64,000 nt of DNA, taken from assembly GCF_029691405.1 (NCBI RefSeq), contig NZ_CP121467.1, forward strand, positions 558,001-622,000. Reading direction: 5' to 3'. Shown in pieces: positions 57,633-64,000 of this stretch (its first letter is position 1; each line of letters begins with the position of its first letter). This stretch comes from Streptococcus sp. D7B5 (GTDB taxonomy: Bacteria; Bacillota; Bacilli; Lactobacillales; Streptococcaceae). The notes beneath the pieces are model-generated. The model was not told the origin of the DNA, did not search any database, and saw nothing but the letters and a program-made list of their open reading frames with translations. The translations under genes and the position numbers were made by a program.

Positions 57633-58511
57633 CTAGCCCAAAACCTTCCTTGGTTTGTAGAAATTGTCTCGTTTTTCTAGAATGGCTAGCAATGTATCTC
57701 CTTCAAAGGCAGCTAATTCCTTATCTGACTGATCAAGCTCAATAAAACGACCAAAGCGCACTTCTGTAGCTTGTTCTGGAGTTAGGGTAACTTTAACAAG
57801 ATCCCCCGTTCCAATCTCTAGAGGATGGAGAAAGTCCAACTGACCAGTCTCCACTTTTGCAGCAATTTCGTCCAAGGTAAGAGCATCTTCTAGTTGTAAA
57901 CCTGCAGCACTGGTTCGAGTCAGATGGGACATATGGGCCGCATAACCAAGCTTCTCTCCCAAGTCAACTGATAAGGTACGGATGTAAGTCCCTTTACTGC
58001 ATTTTACACGAAAAGTAAAGCGTGCAAGATGACCCTCATAAGAAATCGGACTTGTCCGCTCAAATTGATAAATGGTTACCAGGCGTTCTGGACGCTCTAC
58101 TTCCTGACCAGCACGCGCATACTCATAGAGCTTGCGACCATTGACCTTAACAGCCGAATACATAGGCGGAATCTGAGTAATAGACCCAGTCAGACTTGCA
58201 ATCGATTCATCGACAAGCTTTTCATCCAAGGGCGACAAAACAAGGGTCTCTGCGACCACTTCCCCACTAGCATCCTCGGTCGTCGTTGAATAGCCCAGAG
58301 TAATCTCCCCCTCATAGACCTTGCCCTCATCCTGCATAAATTCGACCATGCGAGTCGCCTTGCCAACCGCAATCGGCAAAACACCCACCACATCCGGATC
58401 CAAGGTCCCACCATGACCAATCTTTTTGGTTCCCAAAATCTTACGCAGCTTAAAAACCGCATCATGCGAGGTCATCCCCGCTTCTTTTTTTAAGTTGATA
58501 ATACCGTTCAT
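57633..58511 (-). CDS. truB: tRNA pseudouridine(55) synthase
   Basis: TruB makes pseudouridine 55 in tRNA T loops. The 292-residue protein has the catalytic [19 protein letters not shown] (Asp near residue 38), [16 protein letters not shown] and the C-terminal PUA-like region. Starts 3 bases after the hydrolase stop, so these are in one operon. Confidence 0.96.
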   Translation of the reverse strand: MNGIINLKKEAGMTSHDAVFKLRKILGTKKIGHGGTLDPDVVGVLPIAVGKATRMVEFMQDEGKVYEGEITLGYSTTTEDASGEVVAETLVLSPLDEKLVDESIASLTGSITQIPPMYSAVKVNGRKLYEYARAGQEVERPERLVTIYQFERTSPISYEGHLARFTFRVKCSKGTYIRTLSVDLGEKLGYAAHMSHLTRTSAAGLQLEDALTLDEIAAKVETGQLDFLHPLEIGTGDLVKVTLTPEQATEVRFGRFIELDQSDKELAAFEGDTLLAILEKRDNFYKPRKVLG

Positions 58512-58514
58512 TCA

Positions 58515-59321
58515 TTAACTTTCTAAAAATACTAAAACTCTCTTTTGGAAATCCTTATTCTGCTCATAAAGTGCATGGCCGCACTCTGGCAAAATAGTGA
58601 GCTGGCTATTTTTAACATGCTGATGCAATTCAACCGAAGCTTCTATGCCTAGAACATCATCTTTTTCCGCTCCAATGATTAGCGTAGGACAGTTGATTTT
58701 TTCCAAAACAGTTAGGCTATCATGTTTCAAACAAGATACAGTCTGAATAGCAATACGTTGTTTATCTTTAATGCGACCAAAGATTCCCATTATTTGATAA
58801 AGGTATTTAAACCTTCCAAAGGATTTAGTTGTGTAAGAGTGACTAGCAATATCAAACATTAGTTCTTTATAAGTCCCTGTTTGACTAAGGTCAAGCCAGC
58901 GACTAATCCGCTCTCTACCAAGATCACCAAGTTTTGGAGTTGTAACAGCTAAAATCAATCTGTCAACTTTTTCTGGAAAATCTACAGCTAGCCATTGAGC
59001 AATCATACCGCCTTGGGAAATCCCCATAACAGCAGAACTTTTTAGTCCTAAGGCATCCATTGCATCCGCTACATCAGCAGCCATATTTCGTGTTGTATAA
59101 TTTTCTGGCAACTTATTGATGCGACTAAAAACATAAACTTTATAAACCTTGGCAAATTCTCGGTAAGTTAAAGCTAACATCTGAGCCATGCCTTTAACCG
59201 TCTGTAATCCATCCCCCAACCCTGGTATGATAACGAGAGACTTCTTTCCTTTACCAAAGGTTACATAATCCATGCTTTTCTGATCCAGCTGAAGAACCTT
59301 ATTTTTCGAAAAGTAAAACAT
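58515..59321 (-). CDS. Alpha/beta hydrolase
   Basis: Encodes 268 residues with a nucleophile elbow GISQGG (near 105), oxyanion region IIPGLGDG, acid LIIGAEKDDVLG and a terminal His in ECGHALYEQ, so the Ser-Asp-His triad is complete. The substrate is unknown. Two starts are possible: a GTG at 59336 overlapping the upstream stop with GGGAG close by, or the ATG at 59321. RBS quality does not decide; the ATG is listed. Confidence 0.85.
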   Translation of the reverse strand: MFYFSKNKVLQLDQKSMDYVTFGKGKKSLVIIPGLGDGLQTVKGMAQMLALTYREFAKVYKVYVFSRINKLPENYTTRNMAADVADAMDALGLKSSAVMGISQGGMIAQWLAVDFPEKVDRLILAVTTPKLGDLGRERISRWLDLSQTGTYKELMFDIASHSYTTKSFGRFKYLYQIMGIFGRIKDKQRIAIQTVSCLKHDSLTVLEKINCPTLIIGAEKDDVLGIEASVELHQHVKNSQLTILPECGHALYEQNKDFQKRVLVFLES

Positions 59322-59332
59322 TATTTGCTTTC

Positions 59333-60607
59333 TCACTCTCCCTTCAGCGCTTCGAACTTCGCTTTCATAGTTGGATTTTTTCGGGTCAATTTTTTAACCG
59401 AAACATCTTCCAACTTATTGTTTGCGAGGCGGAGTTGGTTTTCGGATGTGGTTAGGAACTTCTTGACCTCTTCCATGCGTTTGATGGCCTTGTCGATTTC
59501 ATCAATAGCTTTGCCAAAGTTGGTCGAAGCAGAGTTGTAGTTCTTGGCAAAAGCTAGTTTAAAGGCATCCAAATCTTCCTCAAAATGCGTAATATCGATA
59601 TTTTGCTCGCGAACCAAGGCCAACTCCTGCTTGTATTTTAGAGAATTAAGCGCTGCATTACGCAAGAGCCCAATCAACTGAATAAAGAATTGAGGACGAA
59701 CCACATACATCTTTTCATACTCATGACTGACGTCCACAATCCCAGTGTTAAAGTAGTCATTATCTGCCTCAAGCATGGTCACTAAAACCGCATACTCGCA
59801 GTTCTTTTCCCGACGGTCCTTGTCCAATTCCTTGTAAAAATCTGCATTCTTATGCTTCTTCTCCGTCCCATCCGCTTCGTTTTTCATTTCAAACATGATG
59901 GAAATGAATTCTAGACCATTTTCATCAAAATCACGGAAGATAAAGTCCCCCTTAGATCCTCGCGCAGAAACCTTGTTATCCTTCTCAAAGTAGGCATTTG
60001 GAAAGGCAAAACTACGAACCTTGTTAAACTCACTCTCTGCATACTGTTCCAAACTTTCCCCGATAGCTTTTGTGGATTGTTGGGCTTTGAAATTCTTATA
60101 GAACTCGACCTGTTCACTAGCCGCCTTGAGCTGGGCTTCGTAATTTTGCTTGAGGGAAGCTAGAGATAACTCATTTTCCTTTTCTTGTAAAAGGAGCTGG
60201 TTTTTGACCTGATCGCGCTCTTTTTCAAGGTTAGAAAGGGTCTTTTGCAGTTGATTTTCATGTTCTAAACGCAAGGTAGCCAATTGGTTTTCCAAGTCCT
60301 GTACTTCCTTGTCCTTTGCCAATAAAGCCTGATGACTGGTTTGTTCAACCTCTTTCTTAGCCAGTTCTTTCTCTGTATCAAAGTTTTGGATTTGACTCTG
60401 TAATTGCACAATTTCTTGATCCTTCTGAGCCAGTTTAGACTGTTGCTCATTCATGGCCTTTTGCTCAGCTAAGGCCAGCTCCTGCTTCATTCGATCGTGC
60501 AGTTCCTTATCAAACTCAGCCGTTCTCACTTGGGATAAGAGTTCGGCATACTGACTCTCATTTACTGTAAAGACTTCCCCACAGTTGGGACATTTAATTT
60601 CGTTCAT
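59333..60607 (-). CDS. DUF2130 domain protein
   Basis: Encodes 424 residues: an N-terminal CPNCGEVFTV zinc-knuckle-like start, a long coiled coil rich in Gln, Glu and Lys (about 30-175), and the DUF2130 domain (about 180-340: GSKGDFIFRD, EMKNEADGTEKKHKNADF), which looks like a PD-(D/E)xK nuclease-type fold with E-M-K. The exact role is unknown, but DNA metabolism is plausible. Stop overlaps the hydrolase GTG. Confidence 0.88.
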   Translation of the reverse strand: MNEIKCPNCGEVFTVNESQYAELLSQVRTAEFDKELHDRMKQELALAEQKAMNEQQSKLAQKDQEIVQLQSQIQNFDTEKELAKKEVEQTSHQALLAKDKEVQDLENQLATLRLEHENQLQKTLSNLEKERDQVKNQLLLQEKENELSLASLKQNYEAQLKAASEQVEFYKNFKAQQSTKAIGESLEQYAESEFNKVRSFAFPNAYFEKDNKVSARGSKGDFIFRDFDENGLEFISIMFEMKNEADGTEKKHKNADFYKELDKDRREKNCEYAVLVTMLEADNDYFNTGIVDVSHEYEKMYVVRPQFFIQLIGLLRNAALNSLKYKQELALVREQNIDITHFEEDLDAFKLAFAKNYNSASTNFGKAIDEIDKAIKRMEEVKKFLTTSENQLRLANNKLEDVSVKKLTRKNPTMKAKFEALKGE

Positions 60608-60660
60608 AACTTTCCTCTTTCTAGACTTCTGTAACCATTATATCATGCCTGAGGGAAAAT

Positions 60661-60688
60661 CAAAAACAGTGAGTCGAAACCCACTGTT
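60661..60688 (-). terminator. Terminator after the sulfhydrylase gene
   Basis: Stem AACAGTGAGT (60665-60674) / ACCCACTGTT (60679-60688), a wobble or mismatch inside, with a T tract on the minus strand. Confidence 0.75.
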
Positions 60689-60701
60689 TATATCAGTTAC
60701 T

Positions 60702-61982
60702 TTAAATTTTTTCCAAGGCCAAACGCAAATCTTCAATCAAATCCTCTACATTTTCAAGTCCGATAGACAAGCGGATTTGGTTTGGTGTGACACCTGCTGC
60801 TTCTAGGTCTTTTTCTGACAACTGACCGTGGGTGGTTGTCGCAGGATGGACAACAAGAGATTTGGCATCTGCCACGTTTGCAAGGTCAGAGAAGATTTCC
60901 AAATTATCAATCACCTTGCGAGCTTCTGCCTCTCCGCCTTTAACATGGAAGGTAAAGATTGAACCAACACCTTTTGGCAAATATTTCTCAGCCAAGGCAT
61001 GATATGGACTGTCAGCTAGTTTTGGATAATTTACCTTCTCTACCTTAGGATGATTTACAAGGAAATCAACAATTTTCTCTGCATTTTGCACGTGACGTTC
61101 CACACGAAGAGAGAGAGTTTCAAGCCCTTGAAGCAAGAGAAAGGCATTAAATGGCGACAAGGCAGCACCTGTATCACGGAGCAATTGAACACGAACAGCG
61201 ATAATAAAGGCTGCTGCACCCACATCACGAGTATAGCTCAAGTTATGGTAACTTGGGTCTTCCTCAACAAATTGAGGGAACTTCCCTGAAGCTGCCCAGT
61301 CAAAACGACCACTATCGACAATCACTCCTCCAATAGTCGTACCATGTCCACCAATAAACTTAGTTGCTGAGTGAATGGCAATATCTACACCGTGAGAGAA
61401 GACGTTAATCAAATATGGTGTGGCAAAAGTATTGTCCGAAACGAGAGGAATCTGGTGTTTATGAGCAATCTCAGCCAATTTTTCCAAGTCAGGAATGTTA
61501 ATCAAGGGATTCCCCAAGGTTTCAATCAAGACAAGCTTGGTATTGTCATTGATAGCTGCTTCTACTTCTTCCAAATTATCCACATCCACAAAGGTAGTTG
61601 TGATCCCATAACGAGGAAGGGTTTCTTTCAAGAGGTTGAAGGTCCCACCGTAAATAGTTGACGCAGCCACCACATGGTCACCTGCGTGAGCAAGCGCCAA
61701 AATAGTGTAGGTTACAGCAGCCATACCTGATGCTGTCGCAAGCGCTCCAACACCACCTTCAAGAGCAGCAATTCTTTCCTCAAAGGCTGCTGTTGTAGGG
61801 TTTGTGATACGAGTATAAATGTTCCCTGGTTTTCTCAAGGCAAACAAATCGGCACCTTCTTGCGTGTCATCAAAAACGAAGGATGTTGTTTGATAAATCG
61901 GTACTGCACGAGACTTAGTTGCTGGATCAACTACTTGCCCAGCATGTAATTGTAGGGTTTCAAATTTAAAATCACGAGTCAT
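60702..61982 (-). CDS. O-acetylhomoserine sulfhydrylase (Cys/Met metabolism PLP enzyme)
   Basis: Encodes 426 residues of the PLP-dependent Cys/Met metabolism family. HSATKFIGGHGTTIGGVIVD (near 205) carries the PLP lysine and SDNTFATPYL the Asp. Length and insert near 240-265 fit the MetY/CysD sulfhydrylase type rather than MetB/MetC, so it would make homocysteine from O-acetylhomoserine and sulfide. The frame extends upstream, but the ATG at 61982 follows GGAGG. A TACAAT -10 lies near 62018. Confidence 0.9.
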   Translation of the reverse strand: MTRDFKFETLQLHAGQVVDPATKSRAVPIYQTTSFVFDDTQEGADLFALRKPGNIYTRITNPTTAAFEERIAALEGGVGALATASGMAAVTYTILALAHAGDHVVAASTIYGGTFNLLKETLPRYGITTTFVDVDNLEEVEAAINDNTKLVLIETLGNPLINIPDLEKLAEIAHKHQIPLVSDNTFATPYLINVFSHGVDIAIHSATKFIGGHGTTIGGVIVDSGRFDWAASGKFPQFVEEDPSYHNLSYTRDVGAAAFIIAVRVQLLRDTGAALSPFNAFLLLQGLETLSLRVERHVQNAEKIVDFLVNHPKVEKVNYPKLADSPYHALAEKYLPKGVGSIFTFHVKGGEAEARKVIDNLEIFSDLANVADAKSLVVHPATTTHGQLSEKDLEAAGVTPNQIRLSIGLENVEDLIEDLRLALEKI

Positions 61983-62054
61983 ATGACGACCTCCAAATAG
62001 CTTCATTAGGGATATTGTATCATCTTGAGCTAGTCTTTTCCAATACCGTTTTTC

Positions 62055-62068
62055 TATATTTTGATATA
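62055..62068. promoter_or_regulatory. Possible Met/Cys-regulator box upstream of the sulfhydrylase gene
   Basis: TATATTTTGATATA is a 5-base-arm dyad, with TATA ends like the streptococcal methionine box. It lies upstream of the -35 region. The match is weak and AT-rich. Confidence 0.25.
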
Positions 62069-62099
62069 AGGAACAACTATGACTAGTCTTACACATCAA

Positions 62100-62126
62100 A
62101 CAAAAAAGCACGATTAATTCGTGCCC
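62100..62126. terminator. Terminator after the formate/nitrite channel gene
   Basis: Stem GCACGA (62108-62113) / TCGTGC (62119-62124) with A and T runs on both sides, giving TTTTTTG on the minus strand. Confidence 0.8.
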
Positions 62127-62131
62127 GTTTT

Positions 62132-62929
62132 TTAATCTACATAAGTATCTTCGTTTTTGTTGAGGAAAGCGTATGGCAAGCCCATCAAGAGGCCTCCTCC
62201 GATAAAGTTTCCGACAAAGGTTACACCCCAGTGACGAAGAATATTAGGTATGTCAAAATTAGCAATTGAATCTGCTGCAACACTGAACTTAACAATCGCA
62301 AAAGAAGCAAAGTTCGCAGCAATGTGTTCGTTTGTTAAGAATACAAACATGTAAATTGCTGACAAAACAAGCCAAAGTTTGGCCCCACCGTCTTTCACCA
62401 AAACAAATGAAAGAATGGCGATGTTTACAAAGATATTGGCTAAAATACCTTCAAGTAAGACAAGCTCATTGGAACGGCCTAACTTCATCTCGACAACCCC
62501 TGAAATGAAGCTATCATGTGTCAGATTTGCATAGGCTGCTGAGTGGGCAAAGCCCCAACCTGCTATCAAAGCTCCGATAAGGTTGAACAAGGTACAGTAA
62601 AGTAAAATCTCAGCTGTTTTTCTCCATGAAATTTTTTTCAAGAAACTACCTGCTGTCAAAAACATCATATTTGAAGTTACCAGCTCAGCATTCAAGAAAA
62701 CAATGTAGGCCAATCCCCAAGCAAAAACGAATGGGAAGAGGAAACGTCCACTACCTGGAGCGATCTTATTAATCAAGTCAGCCCCAACTGCACCGGCAGC
62801 CGTACTAAATGTTAAAAAGGCACCTGCAAACATGGAACGAATCGCATACTTAAACTTACTTTGGCTATAAAGACTTTCTTTCTTCTTGCAAGCAAATTCA
62901 ATCTTTGAAATAAATTCTGAAGAGACCAT
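62132..62929 (-). CDS. Formate/nitrite transporter family protein
   Basis: Encodes 265 residues of the FNT channel family: six helices, with ALIAGWGFAHSAAYANLTH and the typical N-terminal amphipathic segment. Formate efflux is the probable role in a mixed-acid fermenting coccus with pyruvate formate-lyase, but nitrite is not excluded. A cre site overlaps the -35 of its extended -10 promoter (TGT-TATAAT, 62959-62967), so CcpA probably represses it when sugar is plentiful. Confidence 0.9.
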   Translation of the reverse strand: MVSSEFISKIEFACKKKESLYSQSKFKYAIRSMFAGAFLTFSTAAGAVGADLINKIAPGSGRFLFPFVFAWGLAYIVFLNAELVTSNMMFLTAGSFLKKISWRKTAEILLYCTLFNLIGALIAGWGFAHSAAYANLTHDSFISGVVEMKLGRSNELVLLEGILANIFVNIAILSFVLVKDGGAKLWLVLSAIYMFVFLTNEHIAANFASFAIVKFSVAADSIANFDIPNILRHWGVTFVGNFIGGGLLMGLPYAFLNKNEDTYVD

Positions 62930-62958
62930 AAAAAACTCCTAAACTTTTATTTGTGATA

Positions 62959-62967
62959 ATTATAACA
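62959..62967 (-). promoter_or_regulatory. Extended -10 promoter of the FNT gene
   Basis: Minus-strand TGTTATAAT about 30 bases upstream of the ATG, with the -35 region inside a cre. Confidence 0.65.
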
Positions 62968-62982
62968 TAATTCTTGTTTTCT

Positions 62983-62996
62983 AGAAAGCGTTTTCT
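62983..62996. promoter_or_regulatory. CcpA cre site over the FNT promoter
   Basis: AGAAAGCGTTTTCT fits the CcpA consensus TGWAARCGYTWNCW at all but one position and is nearly palindromic. Its position over the -35 region points to repression. Confidence 0.78.
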
Positions 62997-63087
62997 GTAA
63001 AATTCTAAAATATTTATCTTAAAAATCTTTATCCTAAGCCTTCCTGTCCTTTTTCATAAGAACTATTTTAATCCTATTTTGTTGACA

Positions 63088-63118
63088 TAAAAACCAGTGA
63101 AATAGCACTTCACTGGTT
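63088..63118 (-). terminator. Terminator after srtA
   Basis: Perfect 10-bp stem AACCAGTGAA (63092-63101) / TTCACTGGTT (63109-63118) with a 7-base loop and a T run on the minus strand. Confidence 0.9.
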
Positions 63119-63127
63119 CATTCATTC

Positions 63128-63883
63128 TTAATAACGTTGTCTATACGGTTGATTAAAGGCCTTCAAAATATCCTCAGAAGTCTCAGAATAAGCCTTTGAT
63201 TCTTTAAAGATTCCTTTGACGATTATACGCTCAGTCGCATTATAATCAACACAGGTAACCAAAGTAATCTCTTTTACGCCATCACGATCTTCGATTTCAT
63301 CTACACGGTCTGGTGTAACACGTTTAACTTCTGTAATCTCATAAGTATAAACTTTATCCTTATCCGTCAGGTAAATTTTCATACCTGCTTTGGCATTGAC
63401 CAAAGGTGAGAAGAGCATTTGACTGGCATTTTCAGCAGTAAAGATATGGTGACTGGCTAGAGAATAGTTGCCTTCTCCCATTTTTTGGTCTGGTTTCATG
63501 GTCCCTGCTCCGTAGAACAAGTTTACATTATCCAACCCTTTGAAAATAGGGAGGTTAATCTCCACCTCAGGAATAGCGATACCTCCAATAACAGGAAGTT
63601 TCTGAGCATCCCATTGTGAAGCCAATACAGCTTCAGATGAAATAGACTTAACAGAGTCAAAATCAAAATTTCCCTCGGATTTTAGGTTTTCATCTATATT
63701 TTCCTTAGTGACTTGATTGACTTGGTATTTATTGGTATTCCATACCAAAAAGATATCGCGAATCTTTGAATTAAAAATCAAGGCTAAGGAAAGAAGAATT
63801 AAGAAACCCGCTAAAATATTGATAAATAGATTTCTGCGCTTATTTTTCTTACTCTTTTTATTTTTCGTTTTTTTATGAGACAT
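63128..63883 (-). CDS. srtA: Class A sortase
   Basis: SrtA joins LPXTG surface proteins to the cell wall. The 251-residue protein has a basic N-terminus, one membrane anchor (about 18-40), and the sortase domain with SHHIFTAENASQMLFSPL (catalytic His near 145), LVTCVDYNATERIIVKG (catalytic Cys and Arg, near 207-222). Its ATG shares a base with the gyrA stop (TAATG), the usual streptococcal gyrA-srtA order. Confidence 0.96.
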   Translation of the reverse strand: MSHKKTKNKKSKKNKRRNLFINILAGFLILLSLALIFNSKIRDIFLVWNTNKYQVNQVTKENIDENLKSEGNFDFDSVKSISSEAVLASQWDAQKLPVIGGIAIPEVEINLPIFKGLDNVNLFYGAGTMKPDQKMGEGNYSLASHHIFTAENASQMLFSPLVNAKAGMKIYLTDKDKVYTYEITEVKRVTPDRVDEIEDRDGVKEITLVTCVDYNATERIIVKGIFKESKAYSETSEDILKAFNQPYRQRY

Positions 63884-64000
63884 TATGCTTCACCTTCTGT
63901 TTCAATTTCAGTCCCAACTTCTTCTTTTTCTGCCGCAGCAACCGTTGTAAAGGTTACAATCTTAGCATCTTGATCTAGACGCATCACCTTAACTCCCATA
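63883..64000 (-). CDS. gyrA: DNA gyrase subunit A, C-terminal end (cut by window edge)
   Basis: The last 38 codons before the stop, starting MGVKVMRLDQDAKIVTFTTV and ending in a Glu-rich tail (EKEEVGTEIETEGEA), are the end of the GyrA beta-pinwheel and acidic tail. The rest lies beyond the window. The stop overlaps the srtA start by one base. Confidence 0.92.
   Translation of the reverse strand, partial: MGVKVMRLDQDAKIVTFTTVAAAEKEEVGTEIETEGEA

Noticed and set aside
59319-59336. GTG start of the alpha/beta hydrolase overlapping the DUF2130 stop
   Set aside because: Kept only as an alternative; its GGGAG is too close to the GTG for a confident choice over the ATG.
1-64000. CRISPR arrays, insertion sequences, and BOX or RUP repeats
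   Set aside because: No regularly spaced repeats, transposase frames or recognisable BOX/RUP sequences were noticed on reading; an exhaustive repeat search was not possible by eye.

Overview
This 64 kb window is chromosomal DNA from a low-GC, gene-dense Gram-positive coccus. It is almost certainly a viridans streptococcus of the mitis/oralis/pneumoniae group. The evidence is the gyrA-srtA pair, mutX, niaX-niaR, the tandem-receptor GlnPQ transporter, a dprA gene with a SigX cin-box, smc-rnc, and the recN-argR-tlyA-ispA-xseBA run. No prophage, insertion sequence, CRISPR array or rRNA operon was seen. One tRNA (Arg, CCG) is present.

Layout. (1) 1-3820: the start of fhs, then coaB-coaC-panT (coenzyme A and pantothenate), a small membrane protein, and niaX-niaR (niacin uptake and its repressor). 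(2) 3817-8042: mutX, four small membrane-protein genes (three of them diverged paralogues), two GNAT acetyltransferases and a flavodoxin-fold quinone reductase. (3) 8058-17723: uvrB, glnP-glnQ, zwf, ftsY and two Cof-type phosphatases. (4) 17941-28097: an accessory-looking block with a VIT family transporter, a Bce-type peptide-resistance ABC transporter preceded by a 36-residue ORF, a PspC-domain protein, a SprT-like protein, tex, a 43-residue ORF with a YcgR/YcgQ-like membrane pair, a decayed small gene and ribF. (5) 28240-33766: smc, rnc, tRNA-Arg and guaC. (6) 33939-36855: a two-gene McrBC-like modification-dependent restriction system. (7) 37037-42874: a YrdC-domain protein and the leuABCD operon with a leader peptide and attenuator. 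(8) 43024-64000: mostly housekeeping genes on the minus strand: mmcQ-like, cutC, topA, dprA, a lipoprotein, lepA, a phosphoesterase, recN, argR, tlyA, ispA, xseB, xseA, udk, truB, a hydrolase, a DUF2130 protein, an O-acetylhomoserine sulfhydrylase, a formate/nitrite channel, srtA and the end of gyrA.

Much of the control logic can be read from the DNA. There is a GlnR box before glnPQ, a NiaR operator over the niaX start site, a CodY box plus a Leu-Leu-Leu attenuator before leuA, a CcpA cre over the -35 region of the formate channel gene, a SigX cin-box before dprA, and a BceR-type box before the Bce transporter. Three genes (coaB, tex and ribF) have a -10 hexamer exactly six bases before the ATG, which predicts leaderless mRNAs. 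The nearest things to undescribed biology are this shared leaderless geometry, the 36-residue ORF coupled to the Bce transporter, the tandem membrane paralogues, and the McrBC system with an AT-rich, probably exchanged, recognition domain.
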